43,534 nucleotides of DNA from Salinispora mooreana (GTDB lineage: Bacteria > Actinomycetota > Actinomycetes > Mycobacteriales > Micromonosporaceae), in contig NZ_KB900615.1 in NCBI RefSeq assembly GCF_000379065.1, positions 34,804 to 78,337 of the forward strand, written 5' to 3'. Numbering within the stretch: position 1 is the first letter of the stretch; the number at the start of each line of letters is the position of its first letter. The notes below the pieces were generated by a model that did no database searches, had not been told where the DNA came from, and was given only the letters and a program-made list of their open reading frames with translations. The position numbers and the translations under genes were made by a program. Positions 6,828 through 15,969 of this stretch are shown in pieces.

Positions 6828-7141
6828 TGACTGAGTTCCGTAAGTTGTCGATCAGTGTGCCTCCGGATGTGGCCGAGACCCTGGAGAGCCAGGGCAAGGG
6901 GCGGGCGAGCGCCTATGTGACGGGGGCGGTGCGTGCGCAGCGGGCGTGGGAGCAGTTCCGCGCCGAGCAGGCTCGGCGGGGCGTCGCCATCACTGAGGAG
7001 GGGATGGCGGCAGCTCGTGCGCGCCGGTACGGGGTGCAGGCCGAGTGGACGCCCGAGCGGTACGCCGCGCTGCAGCAGCAGGTGCGTGAGCACATGGAGC
7101 GCGGGTTGTCCGACGGCGACCAGCAGGCACCGGCCGCGTGA
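6827..7141 (+). CDS. RHH-type antitoxin of PIN toxin pair
   Basis: A 104-residue protein. The first ~45 residues (FRKLSISVPPDVAETLES ... ASAYVTGAVR) fit a ribbon-helix-helix DNA-binding fold. The second half carries the AITEEG ... EWTPER motif shared with the small protein at 6114-6299 and probably binds the toxin. The gene overlaps the following PIN gene by four bases (GTGA) and an inverted repeat sits over its start, as expected for an autoregulated toxin-antitoxin operon. No ribosome binding site is seen; the message may be leaderless. Confidence 0.8.
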   Translation: MTEFRKLSISVPPDVAETLESQGKGRASAYVTGAVRAQRAWEQFRAEQARRGVAITEEGMAAARARRYGVQAEWTPERYAALQQQVREHMERGLSDGDQQAPAA

Positions 7142-7539
7142 GCGCCGAGGACCAAGGGGCTCCGATCACTCTGGTGTTGGACCGGTCGGCGGTGCTGGCG
7201 TACGTGGCCGGGTCGATCCACGCTGTCGAGCCGGTAGCGGAGGTGGTCACCGATCGGCAGCGGGTAGGCGTCACCAGCGTCACCGTCGCCGAGGCCCTGG
7301 CGCTGCTGGCCGATCCGAAAGGCCGCGAAGACCTGCACGCGCTGCTGGGTATGGATGCCTGCGTGGTACTGCCGACCTGGGGCGAGGACTGGCTGGAGCT
7401 GGCCTACTGGCGCCAGGTCACCAGCCGCGCCGACCTGGCCACGACGGTACGGGCAGCGCTGGAACATCAAGCGTCGATCCTGACCAGCGAGGGGCACCGC
7501 TACGGCGACGGCCTACCCGTCATCCACATGCCTGGATGA
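7138..7539 (+). CDS. PIN-domain protein, VapC-like toxin
   Basis: A 133-residue PIN protein starting at a GTG overlapping the antitoxin stop. Asp in LVLDRSAVLAY, Glu in VAEALALL, Asp in RADLATTVR and Glu in ILTSEG supply the four acidic positions of the family, so unlike the neighbouring PIN protein the active site looks complete. It would cleave RNA when released from its antitoxin. Sequence identity to the first PIN protein is low by eye, so the two modules are not a recent duplication. Confidence 0.8.
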   Translation: MSAEDQGAPITLVLDRSAVLAYVAGSIHAVEPVAEVVTDRQRVGVTSVTVAEALALLADPKGREDLHALLGMDACVVLPTWGEDWLELAYWRQVTSRADLATTVRAALEHQASILTSEGHRYGDGLPVIHMPG

Positions 7540-7633
7540 GAGCCGGTGACAGGGTGTCGGTCGGTTCGGGGTCTGGGCCGTAAGCTGCCCGGAGAACTGG
7601 GGAAGACTTCGGCGACGACAACGGACCTGTCTT

Positions 7634-7906
7634 TTGAGTGAACGTGCTAGCGCAGGGCCTGAGGCGCTGCGCCCCAAGTATGTCCAGCTCAGCCGTCAGC
7701 AGCAGAGTGCCCTCGATGAGGTGGCGCGGGAGCTGATGGACGCTCGGACGCGCACGGGCGGGCAGCGCATCACGGCGAATACCTTGATCCGTATCGCGGT
7801 GGACGCGTTGCTGGCCCAGCGGTCGGCGTTGGTCGGCGATGACGAGGCGGCGCTGCGGGAGGCGTATTTCCGCGCGCTGGGTATCCAGGACTCCACGGTC
7901 GGCTGA
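7634..7906 (+). CDS. Small RHH-like DNA-binding protein
   Basis: A 90-residue protein read from a TTG at 7634; the true start could be a little downstream because no strong ribosome binding site is visible. The segment RITANTLIRIAVDALLAQRS resembles the two helices of a ribbon-helix-helix domain. It ends on the start codon of the VirD4-like gene, so the two are cotranslated. By position it may be a relaxosome accessory or a regulator of the transfer operon. Confidence 0.65.
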   Translation: MSERASAGPEALRPKYVQLSRQQQSALDEVARELMDARTRTGGQRITANTLIRIAVDALLAQRSALVGDDEAALREAYFRALGIQDSTVG

Positions 7907-9528
7907 TGGTCTCCTTCGTCCGCCACGTGTCGTCACCGGGTCTACCGGCGGTACCCGACCCGGATCAGTTCTTGGCTCAGGTGCCGCTGGCGTGGGTGAT
8001 CCCTGGTGTTCTGGGGGGTCTGGTCTTGCTGGTGGTGATCGTCGTCAGGTTGCGCCCGGCGCCGCCGGGGCACGCGACGAGTCACGATCTGCGCGCCGAG
8101 ATGTCGGCGCGCTCGGCGCGGCAGCTGCTGCCGCAGACGCGGCCGTCGTTGGTCGGCCAGAAGGTCGCGGTCACTGAGTACGCCGTGCGGATCGGTCGAG
8201 CGGTGGCGCCGCGGCGCGGTGTTTACGGCACGCCCGAGGACACGTACCTGATCATCGGTCCGCCGGGGGCGTACAAGACGACCTGGCTGGACAACGTCAT
8301 CGCCGACGCTCCGGGGCCGGTCATCCACACCAGCACCAAAGTCGCCGACCATTTGAGCACGGTTGATCTGCGCGAACAGGTTGGTCCGGTCTACCGGTTC
8401 AACCCGTCGCTGCTCGGCGGGCTGTCGAACACTCTGCAGTGGTCGCCGATCGATGGTTGCGAGGTGCCGCGCGTGGCCATCGACCGCGCCGGCTACCTGT
8501 TGTACGGCGCCCGTACGAGCGGCGACGCCCCGCTGGAGGAGTTCTTCCGCTCCACTGCGAATGAGGTGCTGCGGGCGTACCTGCACGCCGCGGCGCTGGG
8601 CGGCCAGAGCATGGCCGACGTGTACCGCTGGGTGGGCGACCCGGACAACACCGAGGCCCTGGTGCTGCTGCAGCACCACGAGGCTGACCCGGCCTGGATC
8701 TCGACCCTGCAGGCCCGGCAGAGCGTCACCGATCGCACCCGTGACGGCATCTACACCACCCTTGGTACGGCGTTGTCCTGGCTGGCTGACCCGGACGTGA
8801 TGCGGGCGGTCACGCCCGCGCCCGGGGCCCCGCGGTTCGACGCGGAGGCGTTCCTACGCAGCAAGGGCACCCTCTACCTGATCGCGGAGGAGTCCGGTAC
8901 GGGCGTGGGGATCTCGCCGCTGTTCGTCGCGCTCACCGCGCACCTTGTTGACGCCTCCAGGCAGGTCGCCGCCGCCATGCCAGGACGCCGTCTCGATCCG
9001 TACCTGACGCTGGCGCTCGACGAGATGGCCAACATCTGCCCGGTCCCTGTCGATCGGTGGATCGCCCAGCTGCGCGCGCTCGGGGTGATGCTGCTCGGCG
9101 CGATCCAGTCCAAGTCGCAGCTGCGCGCCCGGTGGGGCGAGGCGGGTGCCAGCACGATCTGGAACGCGGCGGCCTGGACGCTGATCCTGCGCGGTATCAA
9201 GGACGCCGACGACCTGGAGAGCCTGTCGAAGGCGTGCGGTGACTACCCCAAACGCAGCCGCAGCAGCTCGCATGGCCCCCACGGCACCACCTCGTCGACG
9301 AGCACGCAGGATGTGCCCACCATGCCCCCGGGCAAGATCCGCATGTTGGGCCGGCGCCGGATCCTGGCCCTGTACCGGGGCTCACCGCCGGTCCTGATCG
9401 TGGTGCGTGGGCTGTGGATGCGCCGTGACATCCGCAAACGTCGCCGCGCTATCCAAACGCTGGGCGCCTCGACGCCGAGACCCTCGGCTGTTGACGTACC
9501 CGATTCGGCCGTGCGGGAGACGGTATGA
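7906..9528 (+). CDS. VirD4/TraD-type type IV coupling ATPase
   Basis: A 540-residue coupling protein. One membrane helix lies at ~28-48. The ATPase domain begins with Walker A GPPGAYKT at 118-125 and has a Walker B hhhhDE at 372-373 (LTLALDEMAN). The region FRSTANEVLRAYLHAAA and the late QLRALGVMLLGAIQSKSQL stretch match the TraM-recognition TraD/TraG ATPases. It is expected to be a membrane hexamer bringing the relaxase-DNA complex to the T4SS channel. Its overlap with the RHH-like gene and with the DUF4913 gene indicates an operon. It lies 2 kb from the relaxase, on the opposite strand. Confidence 0.9.
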   Translation: MVSFVRHVSSPGLPAVPDPDQFLAQVPLAWVIPGVLGGLVLLVVIVVRLRPAPPGHATSHDLRAEMSARSARQLLPQTRPSLVGQKVAVTEYAVRIGRAVAPRRGVYGTPEDTYLIIGPPGAYKTTWLDNVIADAPGPVIHTSTKVADHLSTVDLREQVGPVYRFNPSLLGGLSNTLQWSPIDGCEVPRVAIDRAGYLLYGARTSGDAPLEEFFRSTANEVLRAYLHAAALGGQSMADVYRWVGDPDNTEALVLLQHHEADPAWISTLQARQSVTDRTRDGIYTTLGTALSWLADPDVMRAVTPAPGAPRFDAEAFLRSKGTLYLIAEESGTGVGISPLFVALTAHLVDASRQVAAAMPGRRLDPYLTLALDEMANICPVPVDRWIAQLRALGVMLLGAIQSKSQLRARWGEAGASTIWNAAAWTLILRGIKDADDLESLSKACGDYPKRSRSSSHGPHGTTSSTSTQDVPTMPPGKIRMLGRRRILALYRGSPPVLIVVRGLWMRRDIRKRRRAIQTLGASTPRPSAVDVPDSAVRETV

Positions 9529-10133
9529 GCCGCGACGACCTGGCGAGTCAAGTGCTCACGCTGGCTCAGGACCTCAGCCGGATACAGGACCAACTGCGGG
9601 AGGTCACGCCGCGGCTGGATGCAGTGCCCGGTCTGGCGGCGGCCGTCGAGCGGCTGTCGCACCAGCTGGCGCAGCCTTCTGGCGACAAGCCAGACCCGTC
9701 CCCGTCCCTGTGGGATTGGACGACGATGTCCCGCCAGGCCGCCGATGACGCCTGGCAGGAACTGGTGGAGTGGGTCACCGACGTGCTCGGCGGCTACTAC
9801 GGCGTGGTCGGTGGCACAGCCAAGATCGGCCGCGGGATCCCCACCTGCTGGTACCGGCATTGGGACCTGGTCCTGGAACTGTCGTGGCTGTGCCAGGACT
9901 GGAAGGCCGTCTTCCAGCACGAGGCGAACAACACCTACCGCGCCGGCGAGTGGCACGACCGGTGGCTGCCCGGCGTGCTGGGGCGGGTGGCTGACTCGAG
10001 CGCCGGCCGCTGTAGGGCGCAGCACGTCGACCCGCCCGTACCGTCGCGCGGTGTGGTCGACAACGCCGACGACCTGCGCCGCGTCATCGCCGCCGACCTC
10101 GCCACCCGACCAGACCATTCCACCATCAACTGA
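9525..10133 (+). CDS. DUF4913-like accessory protein
   Basis: A 202-residue soluble protein overlapping the coupling-protein stop (ATGA). The N-terminal ~60 residues look coiled-coil (LAQDLSRIQDQLREVTPRL). The middle part, with a conserved aromatic pattern (ELVEWVTDVLGGYYGV, IPTCWYRHWDLVLELSWL, AVFQHEANNTYRAGEWHDRW), fits the DUF4913 family common on actinomycete plasmids. Its biochemical function is unknown; the constant position after a coupling protein suggests a transfer accessory role. Confidence 0.65.
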   Translation: MSRDDLASQVLTLAQDLSRIQDQLREVTPRLDAVPGLAAAVERLSHQLAQPSGDKPDPSPSLWDWTTMSRQAADDAWQELVEWVTDVLGGYYGVVGGTAKIGRGIPTCWYRHWDLVLELSWLCQDWKAVFQHEANNTYRAGEWHDRWLPGVLGRVADSSAGRCRAQHVDPPVPSRGVVDNADDLRRVIAADLATRPDHSTIN

Positions 10134-10159
10134 CATAAAGGGCCGTGGGAGGAGGCGAA

Positions 10160-10591
10160 ATGGCAACGACGTGGCGATGCCAACGTGATGGCCGTGACCG
10201 GATCTACGTGGTAGGCGACGACGACGTCACGCTCGGGTACGTGGACGTACAGACGAACACGCAGCAGCTGACTCGGCTAGACCGAGCAGCAGAGTTCTAT
10301 GAAGCGCTAGCCGCGTGGCGACTACGTGCGGGAATGGAACGGGAATACACCGACGAGGAACTGGCCGGGTTGGTGTGTGTCGAGTGCGGCGTGGAATACC
10401 GGGTTGAGGACCATTCACACGTCGCGGTGCCGACATTCGAGCCCGGCAGCTTGGCCTGCTCCGAGTTATGGCAGCTGGTGGCGTGTGAGGGTGACTGCGC
10501 GCTACGGCAGTCGGCGGCGCGACGGGGCATGTCTCCGTACGTCGAGCCCCCACCGTTAGCCGAACGAATTGCGGCATGGGACTCCCGATAG
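10160..10591 (+). CDS. Hypothetical cysteine-containing protein
   Basis: A 143-residue protein. The ATG at 10160 is preceded by GGGAGGAGG, a strong ribosome binding site, so the in-frame start 15 bases upstream is not preferred. The C-terminal half has CVECG and later ACEGDC, which could form a zinc ribbon. No family is recognised. It follows the DUF4913 gene after 26 bases and is probably part of the same transcript. Confidence 0.65.
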   Translation: MATTWRCQRDGRDRIYVVGDDDVTLGYVDVQTNTQQLTRLDRAAEFYEALAAWRLRAGMEREYTDEELAGLVCVECGVEYRVEDHSHVAVPTFEPGSLACSELWQLVACEGDCALRQSAARRGMSPYVEPPPLAERIAAWDSR

Positions 10592-10699
10592 CAGGGGTCG
10601 CGTCTGTCGCTGATCCCGGTCGGGCTGCCTGTGCCTGACTTCGCCCGGCCGGGCCCGTGCAACCGGGACAACGACCTAGAGGAAGGTAGGGGCATCAGC

Positions 10700-11002
10700 G
10701 TGAGCACTGGCCCAGTCGATGTGAAGGCACACCTCAGCGGCGCTGATCACGTGGTCGACGCGTTGCCGTGGCGCGTTGGCCGCACGGATGCCCAAGCCAA
10801 ACGGGCCCGGGGACGAGCCTCCGCGCTCGCCCACCAGATCGCCGCGCTACTGGCCAACGGGTGGAGCCCGGACGAGGTCCGCGATGCCTTAGCATCCGCC
10901 GACGGTGCCGCTGACGCCCCGGACGCCGCCGCACAGGAACGACTGTGGAGGGCAGCACTCAAACGCGCCAAGAACACCCGGATCACGCCCGTAGTTCCCT
11001 AA
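10700..11002 (+). CDS. Hypothetical small protein (source of a duplicated remnant near 26 kb)
   Basis: A 100-residue protein; GTG 10700 is chosen because GGAAGGTAGGGG lies upstream. The region ARGRASALAHQIAALLANGW followed by SPDEVRDALAS suggests a small helical, perhaps DNA-binding, domain, and the tail is basic. No family is recognised. Its first ~75 bases and upstream region are repeated in decayed form at 25907-26056. It converges with the gene at 11033-11383. Confidence 0.6.
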   Translation: MSTGPVDVKAHLSGADHVVDALPWRVGRTDAQAKRARGRASALAHQIAALLANGWSPDEVRDALASADGAADAPDAAAQERLWRAALKRAKNTRITPVVP

Positions 11003-11032
11003 TGCACGGCGTGCCCGCCTCGGGCCCTTCAG

Positions 11033-11383
11033 TTACTCCGGCCACTGCCAGTTGTCGGGCAGGGCGAACGACGCCGACCCGGTGACCCACGTCAACGCGT
11101 GCTCGGCGCCGGTGGCGTACCGGCGCTCGACCGGCCGTCGGATTGAGGCTCCGCCGTCGCTGATCGCCTCGGCCGCGGCGTACGCCTCCTGGGCTACTGT
11201 CGCCCGGGTAACCGGCGGCTCGGTCTCTCGTCCGGTGATGGGTGCCTGTTGTCGCTGTCCGAGCACCCATCTCAGGCCATCGACCACGCCGGCGATGTAC
11301 TGCCGACCGCCGATGCTCTCCTCGGTGTAGTACGACTGCGGTATCCACGCGATCAGCGCGCTGGTCTCCTCCGGACTACGCAT
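11033..11383 (-). CDS. Hypothetical protein downstream of relaxase
   Basis: A 116-residue protein whose ATG at 11383 lies four bases after the relaxase stop, so it is almost certainly cotranslated with the relaxase. It is rich in Trp/Tyr (SALIAWIPQSYYTEE, GGRQYIAGVVDGLRWVLGQ) and has no transmembrane segment. No family is recognised. Position suggests a relaxase partner. Confidence 0.65.
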   Translation of the reverse strand: MRSPEETSALIAWIPQSYYTEESIGGRQYIAGVVDGLRWVLGQRQQAPITGRETEPPVTRATVAQEAYAAAEAISDGGASIRRPVERRYATGAEHALTWVTGSASFALPDNWQWPE

Positions 11384-11387
11384 CGGC

Positions 11388-14300
11388 TCACCCCCGTTCC
11401 AGCGTCGGGCCTCGGTCGGCCTGGCGTGTCTGCGCCTCACGGGCCCGGTACGCGGCGGCGGAGCGCCGCGCGTCGTCTGCCTCCCGGTCGGCCTGCTCAG
11501 CGTCGCGCTGCTGCAGGTAGGCGCGGGCGCGGTCCAGCTGCGCCGTCAGGGTAGCGACAGCGGCTGACAAGTCCCTGCTGGCCGGTGTCACCTCGTTGAC
11601 CGGGACACGCTGCGCGGGGACGAGGTTGGTGCTGCGCGCGGTGTTCGGAGGCTGAGTCATCGGCGCGGCCTTCCGGGTGGGCTGTTCGCCCGCGTCGACC
11701 TGGCGGCGGGCCAGCTCGACGCGGGCGGCGTCGGCGTTGGTGCGGATGGGCTCGGTGTCGGAGTACCACGCCTGTCGGGCCTGGTGGATCTCGACGAGTA
11801 TGGCGGCGCGGTGCTGCATCTGCTGCGCCAGCTGCGCGTAGGAGCGGGCGCGGCTGGTCAACTGCGGCACCTGGTCAGGGTCGTCGGCCTGTTCCGCCTC
11901 GGCGCGGGTGATGGTGGCGCGCTCGGCGTAGTCGAGCGCCGCGGTAGACATCTGACGCATCTCGTCAGCCACGTAGTCCGGGGCCCACGACTGCGCCCGC
12001 TCGTAGCGGGCGATCCACGCGCGCAGCTGGGCGTCGCTGGCCTCGGCGACGTGCCGATGCTCCTCGGGGTTGCCCAGCGCCGCGAACGCCGCTTCCCACG
12101 CCGCCCGCTGCTCGACCGCGCCCCGGGCCGGCGCCGCCCCGATGACCGTCCCGGCAGCGTCAACGCCGTACAGCTCGCGGTAGGCGGCCACTGTGGCGGC
12201 GCGTGCGGTCCACTGCGCCCGCGCGATGACGTCCTCGGGGACCGGCCCCAGCCGGTCGATCGCCCACGTCGGCGGCTGTTCGGCCGCCGCCTCGCCCAGC
12301 TGCACCTGGCGGGCCTGCATCGCCTCGGCCACCTGCCGCAGGTAGTCGCCCACCTCGCCGGGCAGCTGCGGAGTCCGCTCCCGCCAGTCAGCGCCGGCCG
12401 GCGCCCGCTCCGGCTCACGCCCGGCCACGGTCTGCTCGACACGCCAGTTCAGCAGCGCGCCCAGCTCCCGGGCGTCGCCCACCGACCGCGGGTCGCCGAT
12501 CGCCTCGCGCAGCACCGCGGCCGGTTCATGCCCGCGCAGCTGCGCCTCCCGGACACGTCGATACAGCGGGTCGGCGGCTTCGGCGTCGAGCCGGGCCACC
12601 GCGTGCGGGCCGAGGATGCCGGCGATGATCTGCCGGCAGTCGGCCTGGTGGCGCTCACCGATGACGTCGGCCCAGATCGGGGCCAGCGCCGGCAGCGACT
12701 CGTGGTGGTCCAGTCCGGCCCGCAGCACTTCCACCGCGGACCGCTCGGCCGTCTCGTGCCCGAGGATGCGCGCCATCTCCGTGATGGGGTGCGAGTCTGT
12801 GACCTCCAGCTGATGCTCGTCGCCTGCCAGCTGGGTGACCACGAAGGCGCGGTTGAGGTACCGGCCGCGGGTCAACCCGACGTATGCGGCCTCCCGGGAG
12901 GTCATCGCCTCGGCCAGCAGGTACCCGTGCTCGACGGTGCGGCCCTGGGTGGCGTGGGTCGTGCCGGCGTAGCCGAGCGCCACGTGCTGCATGTAGTCGG
13001 CGGGCAGCCTCACCACGCCACCCCGCTGGTCGCCGGTGACGTGCTGGACGGTCAGCGACCCGTCACGGCCGCGGCCGGTCACCTGGTAGAGCCGCCGGTT
13101 GATCACCGGCAAGCCGGCGCTGTCGACCAATGACGCCTCGTTCGCTCGGGTCTGCACCAGGTCCCCGACGCCGGCGACGTTGCCCCCGAGGACACGCACG
13201 CCGCCGTCCTCGACTCGACCCAGCCGCACCAGCTCGGCGCGGATCTGCGCCGACAACTCGTCAGCGCGCTCGTTGGTGGAGGCCACCACGACCGCCTGTC
13301 TGCCGGCCAGCACGTCGGCCACGTACGCGCGGGTGACCGCCTCGGTCATCTCCTCCAGCGTGCCTCCGGCGAGCCGGCCGTGCTGGTCGTAGGCGGCCAA
13401 CGCCGCCGGGTTGCCCTCGCGTAGCTGCAGCGACGCCTCGGCCTCCCACTGCCGGATCGTCCCGTCCCGGTCCCGGAACCGGCGCACCGTGGACAGCTCG
13501 TACGCCTGGGTCTCACGCACGATCAGCCGGAACCCGCCGCCCGCGCCGACCGCGCCGATCTGCGCCGGGTCACCGACCGGGACCACCTTCGCCCCCGCCG
13601 TCTCGGCGATCTGGCTGATCTGCCGGAAATGCTCGTGGTTGACCATGCCGGCCTCGTCCACGATCAGCAGGTCCCCCGCCCGCACGGCGAACCGCGCACG
13701 GTCGGCCGGGCTCCCGACACCACGCGCGTGCAGCAGGAACCGCTCGATGTTCGTGGCCGTCGCCACGCCCTCCTCGCGCAGCACCGCCGCGGCGACATTG
13801 GACGTGGTCAACCCGATCACCCGGGCGCCGACGTGCTCCTCCCACGCCCGGGTGATCACGCCCTGGACGTAGGACTTACCCGCGCCGGCCGGGCCGACCA
13901 CCGGCGACATGCGCCGGCCGTCGCCGAGCACGCCGCGCACCACGGCGGCCTGGTCGTCAACGAGCCCCGCCGCCTCGATGACCGCCTCGATCGTGTCGCG
14001 TTGCACCACCGGCGCCCCGCCGGCCTGCGCCCGCACCAGCAGCCGCTGCTCCTCGCTGAGCTGCGCGGCCGTGGCGTACCGCTCGTCACGGCCGGGCCGG
14101 TAGACGCTACGGCCGTCGGACTCACGCCGCAGCTGCTGCGGCGGGGAGATCAGCTCGAACCCGTCGACCTGCACCACCTCGTACTCCCCGGACAGGGCCT
14201 CGTCGGCAAGGATGTCCAGCAGCTGCGCCACGTCCGTGCCCACGTCCAGGCGCTCCGGCAGATGCCACCGCAGCGCCTGGATCAGCTCGGCGCGAGTCCA

Positions 14301-15647
14301 GCTGGCCCGGTCGCGCTGCACCTGGGCGACCGCCGCGGTGATGACCGCGGCGCGGTCCCACTCCGCGACCTCCTGGCCGCCGTGCTCCCGGCGGCGGGCC
14401 ACACCCGCGGCCTCAGCCCGCTGCGCCAGCTCGGCGTGGCTGGCCGCCTGCCGGCGCGCGGCCATCTGCTCCCACCGGCCGATCAGCTCCTCCAGCGGCA
14501 CCGACGCTTCCTTACCGCGGCGGGTGTGCAGCGCGGCCGTCTCACTCATCAGCGTGAGCAGGTACGGGCTCGGCTCGGCGCCGTCGTGGCTGTCGCGGTA
14601 CGCCTGCACATACTCGGCGAGCTTGCCGGTCGTCTCCCGCCGCCGCGTCGACCACGCGTCACGCTCCTCGGCGGTGATACCGATAAGCTCCCGCGACCTG
14701 CCGTCCGGGCGCAGCTCAAACTCCACCGGCCGCGCCGCGGTGATGCGCTCTTCCAGAGTGCGCTCGTAGACCGCCGCCGCGGCCGGCCGGGCCTTGTGCA
14801 ACGCCCGGGAGTCCAACGTGCGCCACACCACCGTCCCGTCCACATCGACCGTGCGGACCCGGTTGAGGATCGTCGCGTGGCTGTGCAGCTGCGGCTCTCC
14901 CGCCCTGCTCGTGTGGTGCACGAAGTCCGCGCCGATCCAGTCCCGGGCGTCCACGTAACGCCCGACACTGGCCCGGCCGTCAACGCTGCGGCCGTGGTAG
15001 CCGGCCCGGGAGTATCCCGCCTCCCCCTGCAGCCACTCCACCGCCGCGGCGACCGCAGCCCGATGGGCGTCGAGCACCTGCGCGGCCTCCTCGCGCCGCC
15101 CAGCCGCCAGCAGACCCGCGTGGTAGAGCGACACCGACTTCTGCGCCGAAAACGTCAGATCGAAATACCCGACAGGCTGGCGCTGCGTGCGCAGCACCTC
15201 CTGCTCGATCTGCGCCCGCCGGTCCGGCCCCGCGTCCGGCTCCGCCGCCAACCGCTCAGCCAGCCGCTGCTCCACCGGCCGGAACCGCCGCGGCGCCCGC
15301 CCCAACCGGACAACCTCCAACGCCTCACCCAGATACTGCTTGGCCTCATCACCGTCCAGCCCCAAAGCCTGAATCTCATCAGCGGCACGGGCCTCGACCC
15401 GCCGATACACGGCCGGGTCACACAACTGCCCAAACAAAATCAGGTAGTCACTCTTCGCAACCTGCGCGCCAACCTGGAAACCGACCGACTCCACCCCGAC
15501 GCCGATCCACCGCGCATCCGAACCACCGTCGGTGTAGTACGCCTCCCGACTCTGATCCTGACTCTCATGCTGCGCGCACTCCCACGGATACCGCGCGCCG
15601 GCAAGGCCGGCGGAGACAGCGGTAATACGCAACACGTCGACGATCAT
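11388..15647 (-). CDS. traA: MobF-family relaxase-helicase (TrwC/TraI type)
   Basis: A 1,419-residue conjugative relaxase. Tyr37/Tyr38 (REAYYTDGG) are candidates for the nicking tyrosine, slightly further from the N-terminus than in TrwC. The HUH metal triad is H244 (FVHHTSR) with H255 and H257 (LHSHATIL), and FDLTFSAQKSVSL matches the TrwC relaxase core. The RecD-like helicase has Walker A GPAGAGKS at 585-592, Walker B IVDEAG at ~662-667 and HATQGRT near the end. A long helical C-terminal tail follows. It would nick oriT, stay bound to the 5' end and unwind the strand for the T4SS. The ATG at 15647 has no clear ribosome binding site; a GTG 12 bases downstream is possible. Confidence 0.93.
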   Translation of the reverse strand: MIVDVLRITAVSAGLAGARYPWECAQHESQDQSREAYYTDGGSDARWIGVGVESVGFQVGAQVAKSDYLILFGQLCDPAVYRRVEARAADEIQALGLDGDEAKQYLGEALEVVRLGRAPRRFRPVEQRLAERLAAEPDAGPDRRAQIEQEVLRTQRQPVGYFDLTFSAQKSVSLYHAGLLAAGRREEAAQVLDAHRAAVAAAVEWLQGEAGYSRAGYHGRSVDGRASVGRYVDARDWIGADFVHHTSRAGEPQLHSHATILNRVRTVDVDGTVVWRTLDSRALHKARPAAAAVYERTLEERITAARPVEFELRPDGRSRELIGITAEERDAWSTRRRETTGKLAEYVQAYRDSHDGAEPSPYLLTLMSETAALHTRRGKEASVPLEELIGRWEQMAARRQAASHAELAQRAEAAGVARRREHGGQEVAEWDRAAVITAAVAQVQRDRASWTRAELIQALRWHLPERLDVGTDVAQLLDILADEALSGEYEVVQVDGFELISPPQQLRRESDGRSVYRPGRDERYATAAQLSEEQRLLVRAQAGGAPVVQRDTIEAVIEAAGLVDDQAAVVRGVLGDGRRMSPVVGPAGAGKSYVQGVITRAWEEHVGARVIGLTTSNVAAAVLREEGVATATNIERFLLHARGVGSPADRARFAVRAGDLLIVDEAGMVNHEHFRQISQIAETAGAKVVPVGDPAQIGAVGAGGGFRLIVRETQAYELSTVRRFRDRDGTIRQWEAEASLQLREGNPAALAAYDQHGRLAGGTLEEMTEAVTRAYVADVLAGRQAVVVASTNERADELSAQIRAELVRLGRVEDGGVRVLGGNVAGVGDLVQTRANEASLVDSAGLPVINRRLYQVTGRGRDGSLTVQHVTGDQRGGVVRLPADYMQHVALGYAGTTHATQGRTVEHGYLLAEAMTSREAAYVGLTRGRYLNRAFVVTQLAGDEHQLEVTDSHPITEMARILGHETAERSAVEVLRAGLDHHESLPALAPIWADVIGERHQADCRQIIAGILGPHAVARLDAEAADPLYRRVREAQLRGHEPAAVLREAIGDPRSVGDARELGALLNWRVEQTVAGREPERAPAGADWRERTPQLPGEVGDYLRQVAEAMQARQVQLGEAAAEQPPTWAIDRLGPVPEDVIARAQWTARAATVAAYRELYGVDAAGTVIGAAPARGAVEQRAAWEAAFAALGNPEEHRHVAEASDAQLRAWIARYERAQSWAPDYVADEMRQMSTAALDYAERATITRAEAEQADDPDQVPQLTSRARSYAQLAQQMQHRAAILVEIHQARQAWYSDTEPIRTNADAARVELARRQVDAGEQPTRKAAPMTQPPNTARSTNLVPAQRVPVNEVTPASRDLSAAVATLTAQLDRARAYLQQRDAEQADREADDARRSAAAYRAREAQTRQADRGPTLERG

Positions 15648-15969
15648 AACTCAAACAAGATCCAGAACATTAGTAATGCCTTGGTGTGTAAGAACTTTCT
15701 CGGTACTGAGAGGCGTCGGATGGTCGCGCTCGACTGGTGGGGAAGCGTCGGCGACAGGAGGGTTAAGCCTTGAAGTTCAAGAGTTAAGCGGTGAGAATCT
15801 GCCTCTGGCGGTATCGCGGGATTTCGATCGCTTCTGCTGGGCGATCCAGAGCCCAGCATCTACTGCGACCGATCGTTACGCTGCGCTGCCGCAGGCATGC
15901 GCTGAGCGCCGACGCGAAGAACGCTTGTAAGTTTCTCCACTGTCGGCCAGTCCAAACGGGGGATTGTCA
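15648..15969. other. Divergent intergenic region, candidate oriT
   Basis: This 322-bp gap separates the relaxase from the rightward T4SS operon and holds no convincing gene. MobF origins of transfer usually lie beside the relaxase gene, so this is the best place in the window for oriT. The clearest structure is a palindrome near 15769-15781; a weak inverted repeat around TCTCGGTACTGAGA (15702 region) is also present. No nic site can be assigned by eye. Confidence 0.4.
15762..15789. repeat. Palindrome flanked by direct repeats in relaxase-T4SS spacer
   Basis: CTTGAA-G-TTCAAG (15769-15781) is a perfect 6-bp inverted repeat around one base, flanked on both sides by GTTAAGC (about 15762-15768 and 15783-15789). 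The arrangement looks like a protein-binding site for a relaxosome or regulatory protein. Confidence 0.45.

Noticed and set aside
13629..15773. 714-codon plus frame antisense to the relaxase
   Set aside because: Typical GC-rich shadow frame; the minus frame carries HUH and helicase motifs throughout.
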